Shown here in pieces: positions 49,851 to 59,538 of a stretch of DNA of 64,000 nucleotides; the first letter of the stretch is position 1, and each line of letters begins with the position of its first letter. Below the pieces are notes generated by a model. That model was not told the origin of the DNA. It did not search any database and saw nothing but the letters and a program-made list of their open reading frames with translations. Origin of the DNA: Takakia lepidozioides (lineage: Eukaryota > Streptophyta > Takakiopsida > Takakiales > Takakiaceae); the NCBI GenBank assembly GCA_030704615.1, contig CM060732.1:1800001-1864000 (forward strand), given 5' to 3'. The translations under genes and the position numbers were made by a program.

Positions 49851-51230
49851 AGAGGTTGAGAATATAGCTCCAACTAGACCACACTTCTGTTTATCTTTCC
49901 ACGATGATTCCTTCCAAGTTACTCCATAAGAACGATAGAAGGTCCAAAGTCATCCAGCTTCTGTGTTTATGTAGTGAGAAAATCACATTGAAAAAGAGAA
50001 CAATGACACTGCCATGAGACTAGGTTATGGGGGCCACAATTCTTTGCCAACATTGTCAGTGCTACTGTCTCTTCTGAGGACATTGTTACTTTTCATGGTG
50101 GCTTACAGTGCCACCTCAAGTTTCGAGGCTCTAGGTGCTTGATGGTAAGGTCAATGACATGTCTGTAAATGGCTGAAAACTGTACACTTGTCACTCCTCA
50201 GAGGCCTCCAAATACTTGAACCCAGGACTCCCAATAAGGTAGCCTCATGGAAACCAACCCAGAATACAGACATTGATCTAAATACCTCCTCATTTGTGTG
50301 CCACAGCTATGGGGTGGGGCCTCAAGCTTCCACAAACAGCAGCCTTGATCTATCTACTAGCTCTAAGATTATCTCTCATTGAATATTCGAATCCAGGAGA
50401 GGAGACACTTGAGACAGAGAGATAAAATGGTGTCTTGAGGCTTGTAGGACTTGTACTTTGAAAGTAATTTCGTTGACTACAATCCTTGCTCAAAGAGCAA
50501 GTATGGCGCCCACCTGAAGATTGCACACACAATCAGGAGATGTGTAGTTCATGCAGACAAATACATCACCAAAATCTGAAGCCTGCTAAAGTAGGTCCAA
50601 AGAACAACAAAAGGAGTAAGCTACCTATGCCTCCCCACACCTTCACTGTCGCTCCATTGCATCCCCGCCACCACTGATGCCATCGTCACCATTCACCTCA
50701 ACCAAGCACACATGGACATCTGCTGGTGAGGTGACGGTCTGCGCATGTCAGGCACCCATGTGAAGCCACAAGCACAACTACTGGAACCATTAACTACATG
50801 AAACCCCTACATTTCATAGTGCAATAAACCAACAAAGTGTACATAAAAACCACTAGAAATTGTGATAAAGGTACCAAGAGATGAAAACTTTGAGAACTAG
50901 AGAGGGAGAGTACCGAGACATAGGCATAATATGCTTCCCATTCCACCATGCATTCCTCCTTCTCCCATTGCCCCTTCACAAATTTCTCTGAATACCATCT
51001 GCTTCCCACCAAAAAGCAGAGATTGAAACATGGCCTGCTAAGACCTAGCTGACACGGAAGGGGCGCGGGAGGAGGGAAAAGAGAGCCCACGGGAGACAGA
51101 TCGCGGGGAGAAAAGAAAAAAAAGAAAAGCAAAACAACAGTGCATCGCGATTTGATCCCGCAGTGCATCACGACACATTCTACGTCCTTACCACTAGACT
51201 ACTCCTACAATTCAATTACCCCCTCCTGTA
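49851..51230. other. Non-coding interior of the DNA transposon
   Basis: No gene was recognised here. 51050-51130 has a purine-rich stretch with A-rich runs. From about 51215 to 51340 there are several CCCCCTCCTGT(A)-type motifs close to the right end. Confidence 0.5.
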
Positions 51231-51355
51231 AGATTATATTTAAGGTGATTTAAACCCCCCTCTATATGTATAATGTTGTACATGGAGGGGTTTAAAATAC
51301 CCCCTCCTGTGCACGCACGTGGCTGGTACATATTGGCTGGAGTGCACCCCCCAGG

Positions 51356-51363
51356 CTCCAAGT
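51356..51363. repeat. 8-bp target site duplication, right
   Basis: Second copy of CTCCAAGT, directly outside the right inverted repeat and within the Gypsy RT reading frame. Confidence 0.93.
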
Positions 51364-52315
51364 GCTCTTCCTTCGTTTTCGAGTACACCAAGATGTCATT
51401 GATGTACACGATCACAAAGTCATCCAACCACTCCTAGAAAAGGCTATTCATTAGCGTGCTAAAGGTCGCGGGTGCGTTGGTGAGCCCAAAAGGCATCACC
51501 AAGAACTCATATGAACCATATCTTGTCCTGCACGCGGTCTTCTCATCATCTCCTTCCGCCACTCAGATTTGATGGTAACCCGAGCGCAAATCGATCCGGC
51601 TGAAATATTTTGCTCCTGCCAACCAATCGAAGTGGTCGTCGATCCTTGGCAGAGGGTACTGGTTTTTTATAGTCACCTTATTCAGAGCCCTGTAATCGAC
51701 ACACATTCGCAACGTCCCATCCTTTTTGTCTGCAAATAGCACCGGGGCTCCGTAAGGTGACTTACTCGGCCGGATGTACCCCTTTGACATTAGATCCTTG
51801 AGCTGGGCCTTCAACTCGACCAACTCTCTGTGGCTCAACCGGTAGGGTGCCTTGGCAGGCAGCTCCGATCCCGGTATCACCTCTATCTTGTGGTCAACTC
51901 CTCTTTGCGGTGGCAAGCCGCTTGGTAAATCCTCCAGCATCACATCCTGATATTTCTTCAAGATCCCCTTGATCCAATATGGGCTCGGCTCCCTATCGAC
52001 TTCTCCTTCCATTTGTCTTACGTAAAGCAAAAACTGGGGCTCATGTGGCTCCTCCACGGCCCACTCCTTTGCTGACAGCAGGTTTATTCGCCCTCCCACT
52101 CGGTTGGGCATTTCCGATACCTGTAAAACTTCGCCACCATTCCCACACGATAGCATGACTATTCTCTTGCGGCCATCTATGACCGCTCCGGATTTGCTCA
52201 AAAAGGTCATCCCCAAAATGAGATCCACTCCATTAATCTCGCAAATGGTGAAGTTTTCACGTCCCTCCCAACTCCCCAGCTGAAGAGGAACATTGAACGC
52301 CATCCTCGTCAACAA
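51364..52315 (-). pseudogene. Gypsy protease end and RT fingers/palm
   Basis: The minus-strand product shows the end of protease ([20 protein letters not shown]), the RT start ([53 protein letters not shown]), then in-frame TGA and TAG stops near 51563 and 51436, then VIVYINDILVYS. The catalytic YxDD box reads YIND, with the first Asp replaced by Asn. The element should be unable to reverse transcribe. Confidence 0.92.
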
Positions 52316-53744
52316 TTATGGTTCTCCTCACCTCAATAGAGGCCCCCACATCACTTGTCGGGAGCCCTAGCTTCCATGCCGTTGTCGGTGTCATGAAGGA
52401 GTGCGATGTTCCTGTGTCCACCAACAACGACACGTTAGTTCCAAAAATTATCCCACTCACGAACATTAACTGACTCCCTTTACGCAGGGCGTCAGTCTCC
52501 TGATACAACTCACAATAGTAGTTGCCTACCTTGCAAGTCTTGGCGACCACCGCTTCCACCAAGCGGCTGATGGAATCTTCGGACAGCTCCGTGGTTGCCC
52601 GAGTCATGTTCAATTGTCGGGGTTTCGCGCACTTCTTGGCCATGTGCCCGGGCTCCCCGCAATTAAAGCACACTCCTTCGAAGGTTGCCTTCTGTCCGCC
52701 ATAAGCCGCCACACCTGATTTTTCTTTCGGAGCACCGGGTGCCACCTTGACGTGTGAAGGCCCTCCCTTCGATTTCCATGTGCCATTGTCGCCGCATGGC
52801 CTATCCCGCTTCTTTTCCGGTTGGAAGGAGTCACCCTCCCGCCAGGTCTTCTTGTGGTTTAGCTCCGTACGGCCATGTCTTTCGCCCCTAGGGACATCCG
52901 AGAAACATTCAGCCCTTTCAATTGCCTCGTTCAAAGTCTTAGGTGGCTTCTCCTCCAACTTCCGCCTGGCCCATGGGGCCAGTCCCGCCACAAAGTTGAA
53001 GACCATTTTTGGTTCTGCCATATCCGCGACTTCGAGCAACAACACATTGAAAGCCTGAGCATATCCCTGAATGTCATCCGTTTGCTTCAAATTCCTCACC
53101 TTGTCCCGGGCGAGCCAGGACGCGTTGAGGGGCACAAATTGTCTTCTCATAAGTTCCTTGAACACACTCCAGCTTAAGGTTTCTGGGTTTGGACCTTGGT
53201 CATGAAGGCGTTTCTGCCACCATTGTTGAGCATAACCCCTCAAATAGGTGGGAGCCACTTCCACCCGATCCTCGTCACTCAACTTGGTCGCTCGGAAGTA
53301 CTGCTCTAGCTCCAAGAGCCAGGTGTTGAGTGCCTTCCGATTTCGGACGCACTCGAAGGTGTCGGGTTCCTTAGGCTTCACCTTAAACTTTGCCTTAGTG
53401 GAAGTGGCATTAGCCGCCTTCAACATGTCCTTCAACGTCCCACCAAACTGCGCCAACAACCCTTCCCAAAAGGCTGCTGGCATGGGAGGCATCTGTTGGT
53501 CTGGCGGAGCCTCTGGAAAGTCCTCGGGCTCCGACTCCCAAAATTCCTCCCGTCCTTGTGCGGCCTTGCTTTCAGAAGCATGAATCGCCTTTTCCGATTG
53601 CCGCTTTGGTGACACGTCGCCCCCACCGGGCTCACCCGGATCATCATCTTTCGGGCCGTTTCGCTTTCGCTTTGTCTTGCCCAACCCCATGATGAGGCCG
53701 ATCTCAAGGACGATCGCGTACTGAACTCTAAGCTCTGATACCAA
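52257..53744 (-). CDS. Gypsy gag with zinc knuckle and protease start
   Basis: Single open frame of 495 codons on the minus strand. It has a retrotransposon gag domain ([33 protein letters not shown]), a CCHC knuckle [14 protein letters not shown], then the aspartic protease active site [12 protein letters not shown]. After that the frame diverges from pol (52315 frame), so a one-base shift lies at about 52257-52315, either programmed or, more likely, mutational. The displayed start may extend past the real ATG; the ATG at about 53690 (start [13 protein letters not shown]) fits the primer site spacing. Confidence 0.88.
   Translation of the reverse strand: MVSELRVQYAIVLEIGLIMGLGKTKRKRNGPKDDDPGEPGGGDVSPKRQSEKAIHASESKAAQGREEFWESEPEDFPEAPPDQQMPPMPAAFWEGLLAQFGGTLKDMLKAANATSTKAKFKVKPKEPDTFECVRNRKALNTWLLELEQYFRATKLSDEDRVEVAPTYLRGYAQQWWQKRLHDQGPNPETLSWSVFKELMRRQFVPLNASWLARDKVRNLKQTDDIQGYAQAFNVLLLEVADMAEPKMVFNFVAGLAPWARRKLEEKPPKTLNEAIERAECFSDVPRGERHGRTELNHKKTWREGDSFQPEKKRDRPCGDNGTWKSKGGPSHVKVAPGAPKEKSGVAAYGGQKATFEGVCFNCGEPGHMAKKCAKPRQLNMTRATTELSEDSISRLVEAVVAKTCKVGNYYCELYQETDALRKGSQLMFVSGIIFGTNVSLLVDTGTSHSFMTPTTAWKLGLPTSDVGASIEVRRTIIVDEDGVQCSSSAGELGGT
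53732..53743 (-). other. Primer-binding site, tRNA-iMet type
   Basis: The minus strand reads TGGTATCAGAGC two bases inside the upstream LTR, identical to the site at 235-246. Confidence 0.92.
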
Positions 53745-53745
53745 G

Positions 53746-54218
53746 TGTCGTGCACCTCACTTTGGTAAGCTCCCCTTCAAGTCAGAGTTACTCACTTTGA
53801 TGCACGTGCCTAACTCCCAAATTGGCCGCCGGGCCAACTCGGAGCTTCGGCTGCTCACCGGGACATAACGGTCCCCCTCTACTCCTCCATAAGACCCTCT
53901 CTCAATTTGGGCCTAGTGGAAATTCCCTTTGGTTGTTGGCAGTCCGGAACAGCTCCCCACACCTTGGTCGTTTTCGGCTCGCACGCTTACTCACTAGTTT
54001 TTGGTCACCAACGGGCTTGCACCGTTCTCGGGGTTACTACTCCCTATATAAACTTCTGTGACTATCCGCGGGGGTTTCACAAACAACCCAGTCATTTTAT
54101 GGCGAACCACCACGAAGACCCTCCATTCCCGGTGATGAGTCGCGGTGAGTCTTGACCCACCCACCACGGCCCCATTGGACCGTGATGAGTCCCAAGACTC
54201 CCCACGACTCCCACCACA
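53746..54218 (-). repeat. 5' LTR of the Gypsy element
   Basis: Pairs with 40104-40577. Read on the minus strand it begins TGTGGTGG and ends GCACGACA, beside the primer site. A TATATAG is present in the same position as the other LTR's TATA-like motif. Confidence 0.93.
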
Positions 54219-54323
54219 AACTGGGAATTGGACATAGAGAAGGAGTGGGGCACCACAACAAGGATGACCAGCCACATCAAACCGGCCTAGAGGGAGGAGA
54301 TACCACGACGCATTTTCCCGTCA

Positions 54324-55175
54324 TGGATATCAGATGACACAGTTTGTTCGATGTGCAGGAATCCAAATGGCCCAGTTGGATGTCATGTGCTTGGATCATG
54401 TGGACATATGTTCCATATCACATGTCTTATCCCGCAAGCCTTGCGGATGAGCGTTTGCCCAGAATGCCGTACACCAATCCATCGCCGTTTCTATGAGCTG
54501 GTGGGTTTGGAGGAAATGATGCCCATAGGTTTTGAATACAATTGACACAACCTCCAATTAGATGGGCTACCATTTACATTTTTGAATTGCGTGCATTGGG
54601 GCAAGAACTTGATATGGGATGCAAACACAGAGATGCATGGCATACATGTCGGAAACCCGACATACATTAAAGATCCCCAATATTTCTGGGTCATATCTGA
54701 CTGGGAGATAACCATACGTGCGGGAGGCATTCCCGATTGGTGGGAGAGAGAGCAGTTTTGCCGCAATTTGGGAGGGCATTGGAGTCAGAGAAGGTCCAGG
54801 TTTATCCGGCTCCCACAGGTTCCATGGATGCCGGAGGAGAACGAATTGTATAACCGAGAACCGATTGGGAGACATTTGTTGCTGTCCGAACTGGAAGATG
54901 CTATAATATGTCAACGCCGAATGAATGAGGCGTATGAGGCGGCTTATCGTCTAAGCGACACAATGATTAGGGACAGGGCCCGCGAGAGGCAATTGGAAAG
55001 TTTCAAAAGTACCATCAAGGCAGTTGTAGAGCAATGGAGGCGACTATGGACAGACCGTTATCATCGTGTTTCGGGGGTTCCATTGCCGAATGTGGACGGC
55101 CTCGTTGCCGATTTGCATGCAGCCCGAGCACTTGTTGTTGATTCACCTCCGCCACGTCGTGAGAGTGAAGAATAA
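54324..55175 (+). pseudogene. RING-H2 finger protein of unknown family, one in-frame stop
   Basis: One plus frame holds a complete RING-H2 finger: CSMC, then SCGHMFHITC, then CPEC, giving the C3H2C3 ligands of an E3 ubiquitin ligase type domain. About 200 residues of unknown sequence follow, rich in Trp and charged residues (DPQYFWVISDWEITIRAG, IPDWWEREQFCRNLGG), with a probable coiled helix and an acidic end at 55175. The frame is broken only by TGA at 54543-54545. It begins about 105 bp beyond the Gypsy LTR, so its 5' end may have been removed. I cannot name the family. Confidence 0.6.
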
Positions 55176-56110
55176 AGTCAACTTTTGTCGTGAAGTAGGC
55201 GGATGCAGGCCAGAATTGGGCAGAGACCTTCTGTTCGACCCCGAAATTTTGTGCTCATATCGATCGAACATAAAATCCACATCTACCCAGTTGGTATACC
55301 CGGCAAATACGCTTGATGCGTTGCGGAGATCATTATACCTTTGCATGTTGGCATAAATGTTATCCACGCTACGGTTTATCATGCGTGCGACATGTTACAA
55401 GGCTGACAGTGCCCGCTCTACCCGTGCTTCTCTGGAGGCCAAATGGGTCGCCCATTGTACCCAATTTTCCCAATCGTCATTCAATGGGACCCATGCCCGA
55501 ATCTCCAATGTTTTGGACAAGCGCCATGCAGTTGTCATGGCTATATCCCGCTCCTTTGTGACGCGGTCGATATCGGATTCATCTCGGATTGAATGGCGAC
55601 CCTCGAGCATTCCCCGGTTTCCAGTACTGGTTCTTTTCCTTTTCTCCTTCTCTCATCCGCAATTCGTTATTCCCCAACCATGGTTTCATCGGCCGCATGG
55701 TCAAGGACGTCCGTAATTTCGTGAATGATGAGGTCAATACTGCGATCGGGCATTGCAAACTTTGCGTCCATGTCCACGACGTTTGTTCGAACCTCATTGT
55801 GGACAACAGTGCATTCATTGTTTGGAGGCATGTCTTGCAATCTAGCTTCCAACTCGGCTATGCACAGTGTTTGCCAGTTCAGTCGGTCGTGCAGGGTCCT
55901 GATTCGCTGGTCTCTTTCCGCCAATTGTTCCTCTAACGTTGCAGCCGGATGTGTTCCAAACGTGTCCGGGATGTACTCCAAATCGTATAGCATCCTTGCG
56001 TAACAGTTTGCCAGTTCACTGGACGCAACAGTATGACCTCCACGTACAACATGGCTGCCAAGGTGTACGGGATTTGGCCCTTTAAGAGAGGTTGACCCCA
56101 CAATGTGCAA
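55143..56110 (-). pseudogene. Coiled-coil protein of unknown family, fragmented
   Basis: Minus-strand pieces 56110-55667, 55610-55395 and 55382-55143. The first has a helical stretch LEEQLAERDQRIRTLHDRLN and AELEARLQDM. The second and third share a frame with a stop between them (VTKERDIAMTTAWRLSKTLE, then SVDNIYANMQRYNDLRNASS). It converges with the RING-H2 frame, overlapping by about 30 bases. The function is unknown, and the pieces may be exons or frameshifted parts of one protein. Confidence 0.4.
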
Positions 56111-56722
56111 TGCACCTCATTCGCCCTATGCTGGAAATGCAAGTTCGTGCAAGACCTGGACTCTGCATAATTGTTTCGGGTTTGCACGTCATGCCTATCC
56201 AGAGGCCACAATCGATTGATTTGGTATCACTTCACGAATTTTTTGCATCTCGCCATCGGCCACCTGAACTCTTTCGGAACATCCTCCCAGCCCTCTTCTG
56301 CTAGTATGCTAGAGTCATCGTATACTTCCCAATTCAAGTCTTGCCTTGACCCTTTGATTTTCTTAGGGGGCGGTCCATGTCATCTCTTCCATGACGCTCA
56401 TCGTCTTGGCCCTCTGTCATTCTGCAACAATCGGAGCAACACGTAACGAGGTTCACTAATAAGACGTAACTCTAAACCCTTCACCGGAAAAGAGTCTGAG
56501 TAGGTGTCAGAATAGTTCCTAAAAGCTAATTTTGTAAAATAAAATGGTCTGTTGCGCAACACGTTAGTTAAGGTGGAATTGTAGTGGTAGGTTGTCATCA
56601 TCCGAGGCTTCAACTTCCGCCCGGTCCAATGTAGCAGAATGATGCGTGCGTGTGGAAAACAGATCAACCCTGTTGCTCCTTAATGCCCATTGCATCTGTG
56701 GGGAGCTGGATCGGTTTTGGCA

Positions 56723-57298
56723 TTATGGTGGAGCTGGTCGTATCGGTGAGGCATGTTCCCGTCCCGTCGACTGTACAATGGATTCGACACCATCGTTTGT
56801 ATGAACAGGGTTGCGTACGTCGCTCGGTCCTGGTAGTTCATCACCCCTAAGCTCCGTTGGGGCACTGCCAGTAGCTTCAGCATATAGTGGGGGGCGAGGG
56901 TAGACCCCAACTTCATTATGAGGACCATGTTCTAGGGAGGACATAATTGCAGCTTCACCTTCAACTGCGATACGTACTTCCTCAAGAAGGTCATCAAAGT
57001 CGGCTGTATAGACATCCTCCTCTGTGAATGTAAACGGATCATACGCATTGTCGGGAGCATCATCGGACCCATCTTCACTATCGGAGGCAGATGACTCCCT
57101 CTGAGATGATTCCTTCTGAGACTTAGTATCGTCACTCATCAAATCTACCTCAGAAGCAGAATCTTCGGAATGCAAATTCCTCTCGTACCATGCTGCAGCA
57201 TCATCCGCTGCTCTCTCACGTAGAAGTCGGCAATTGGTATACACATACACCAATTTGTCATCCCTCGCCGGGTCTAGTTGTATAGAGCCGATGTATCT
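56723..57298 (-). pseudogene. hAT transposase C-terminal exon
   Basis: After a plausible TTTCAG acceptor at 57299, the minus strand reads RYIGSIQLDPARDDKLVYVY then TNCRLLRERAADDAAAWYER and NLHSEDSASE. This resembles the C-terminus that follows the dimerisation domain in plant hAT transposases. A long acidic and Ser-rich tail follows. The catalytic and dimerisation parts are not in the window's recognisable frames, so it is a remnant. Confidence 0.6.
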
Positions 57299-58110
57299 GA
57301 AAACGATGAGGATTTGACTTGGATGAATCTGCATAGAAAAACATTTTGGTACGACCAGTTGCATTAAAAACAATGCGAATGAAGATAATACGGTTTCTCC
57401 CGGCTCTTTAACGGACAGTTGTAGAAATCCAAATGCAACTAGCATGATTGGTCAGGGGAGTCTCTGCTGTCATTCTCCTATGGAACTCTGGTCGATAAAC
57501 ACACCAGTAGCAATAGGCCGATGCTTAAGAGGACATACTCTGGAATCACGCAATCCGAAAGTGGCGATCCAGATCTGCAGACTCTTGATTCAAATATGCA
57601 GATGAGGAGAAGTCTAGCTTTGTACCTCTCATCAGATGAACGTCTCAGCTGCCCCTGGATATGTTCCAGACTCACCAGTTGATTACACTCCAATGAGCAT
57701 GGACCGCACCGGCAATCTCGGCCTCCTCCATGGACACTAGGGTTTCAAGAACAAGCTCGAGTTGTTCATGGTGTGAAAGAGAAGCCAAAGAGCGGCACAT
57801 GCTTGGGTTGGAAACACCATAGAAAGAATACAACAATGGTAGCTTGAGGAGCATTGAGTAGCTCAAGAGAAGCTAAGAAGTTGTTGATCTATCCATGGTG
57901 AAATGAAGCCAAGTAGGGTTTCATTTGGTTGACAAACAAGCAAGCGACGCTAGAAGGGAGTGCTTTTGCTACTTCTATGAATTCTTGGATTGCCCTTGGT
58001 GAAGCAAGTGGTTGACCAAGCAAGTGGCGCATGTGTAGAGCATGCTTTCCAAGTGTGGCTTCCAATTCAAGCTTGAGGAGAGCTACAAGGTCTCTACAAA
58101 CCCTAGTCTC
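57299..58110. other. No gene recognised
   Basis: Minus frames (57866-57672 and the lower half of 58350-57889) have helical-looking sequence, but no motif, splice context or relatives I can name. Confidence 0.4.
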
Positions 58111-58347
58111 CATACACTTCAAGAAACTGTGTATGGGCTCCCTCTTCCCAACATACACTTTTGTTAACAAAGTATGGGCCCCCTCTGCCAAACATACACT
58201 TTTGTGAACAATGTATGGGACCCCTGCCCAACATACATTTTTGTAAACAAAGTATGGGCTCCCCCTGCCCCACCATACTCTTTTGTGAACAGTGTATGGA
58301 CAAGTGGAGAGACTTTGCCTACCATACATTTCATTGAAAGTGTATGA
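58111..58347. repeat. Tandem repeat, about 40-bp unit, 5-6 copies
   Basis: Units begin CATACACTTTTGTGAACAA or close variants at about 58111, 58152, 58192, 58231, 58272 and 58321. Each unit contains CATAC and GTATG arms, so each can fold into a short hairpin. Confidence 0.85.
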
Positions 58348-58530
58348 CATCTAGGGTGAATCTGGAGGAGTACTGCCTTTGGAGGATCTTTGGGGGGTAC
58401 TTTGAGGAGCTTTTGTAAGACACTTGAATAGCTCTTGAAGGGGTGGTTGGAGGACTATTTGGAGGACTATTGGGGGTCCTTGAAGACCAATATTTGGCAA
58501 ACATTTGGAGCCTTTGGAGGGCTATTTGGA

Positions 58531-58720
58531 GGACTATTTGGGGTCCTTGGAGGCCAAAATTGGCGAGCTTAAGGAGTCTTTGGCAACTTGTTTGAAGGAC
58601 TATTTGGGGTCCTTGAGGGCCAAGATTTGGCGAGCTTAAAGAGTCTTTGGCGACTTGTTTGAAGGACTATTTGGGGTCCTTGAGGGCCAAGGTTTGGCAG
58701 GCTCTTGGGGCCTTGATGGA
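58531..58720. repeat. Tandem repeat, 67-bp unit, about 3 copies
   Basis: GGACTATTTGGGGTCCTTG recurs at 58531, 58597 and 58664. The surrounding 58370-58860 is a low-complexity G/T-rich sequence full of TTTGGAGG-like words. Confidence 0.85.
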
Positions 58721-59538
58721 CTATTTGGAGTCTAATTGTACAGGCTTTTGGGGACCTTAGTGAGATTGTTTGAGAGACATCTTGAGGGCTCTTGGAGAGT
58801 TATTTGAGAGACCCTGGAAGGTAGTCTTGTTTGTTGGTCATGAGTAAGAGCGTTTGGAGATAGGGGGAGACTAGTGGGATGAGAGCATTCTAAGATTAGG
58901 AATTGCTTTCCTTCCCCGTAGTCTTCCACCCTCTCTGTAGGCCAAAACCTTTCTGTAGGTGGAGGCAAGAGTCAGTCCGGGTGTGGGCTGGGGTGTCTTG
59001 CAGGAGCGACATTGTGGAGTGTTTTTTTGGTGTGGGGGAGTTACTGTCTTGATTTTCTTGTGTTTGGATCCCCCCCACACCTGCATGCTTGACTGTGCGC
59101 CATGTCAGTTTTGTGTGGGCGCTTGTTTTTATAGGAGGTTGGTCCGGATTTGATCACCGACCAATCTTAGAACGTGCTGTCGGTGGTGAGGCTGGGGTGA
59201 TGACCAGTCAGACCATCATTGTTTCCCTTATGGTGAGGCTCAGTTGATGACCAACAAACCATAGGAGTGTTTGAGGTGGATGCAGGTGTAGGTGTAGGTT
59301 TATGTTACGGACCTAGTACTAGTCTAAGTCATAGGCCGCAACAAGTTCTCTACCCGGTTACCTTGTGGAGAGGGGGATTAGATACAGGTTTACAACAAGT
59401 GTGGTTGTGAGTTTTCATCACGGAGGTGCCACCAGTTGCTGAGGGGAGTGCCGGTGCGAGCACCAGCGATACTAGACTTTGCCTTAAGAACAGTGATTTG
59501 GGTATTGAAACAACAATGCAAGCATCCACAGGTTGAAT
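58721..59538. other. 3' flank of the methyltransferase-like gene
   Basis: No coding frame is supported. The sequence probably contains the 3' untranslated region of the minus-strand gene that ends at 59539. Confidence 0.4.

Larger units (their letters stand above)
41898..51355 (-). mobile_element. DNA transposon, 9.46 kb, 8-bp TSD, hAT- or P-like
   Basis: The ends CCTGGGGGGTGCACTC (41898-41913) and GAGTGCACCCCCCAGG (51340-51355) are perfect 16-bp inverted repeats flanked by CTCCAAGT. Both subterminal regions hold AT-rich repeats with CCCCCT(C)CTGTA-like motifs. Inside are minus-strand zinc-finger and transposase-like frames (46549-42324) and a decayed PPR gene with duplicated flanking segments (46.7-49.9 kb). 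An 8-bp duplication is known for hAT and P superfamilies. I cannot assign it firmly. Confidence 0.92.
40104..54218 (-). mobile_element. Ty3/Gypsy retrotransposon, non-autonomous, split by a nested transposon
   Basis: Minus-strand element with two LTRs (about 474 bp each, starting TG and ending CA), a tRNA-iMet primer site beside the upstream LTR, gag, protease, RT, RNase H and the HHCC zinc-binding part of integrase. About 25-30 differences between the LTRs were counted by eye, mostly transitions. The integrase core is missing: the frame stops near 40724 and the LTR follows within 150 bp. A 9.46-kb DNA transposon lies in RT. No matching 5-bp target duplication is visible at the outer ends (AAAGA versus AACTG). 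Confidence 0.93.

Noticed and set aside
41898-51355. Mutator-like element with a 9-bp duplication GCTCCAAGT
   Set aside because: A 9-bp reading is possible because a G precedes both copies, but it makes the inverted repeats asymmetric. The 8-bp reading gives perfect 16-bp ends.
57889-58350. Minus-strand open frame of 153 codons
   Set aside because: Half of it is the 40-bp tandem repeat, which stays open because of its composition. The rest shows no motif.
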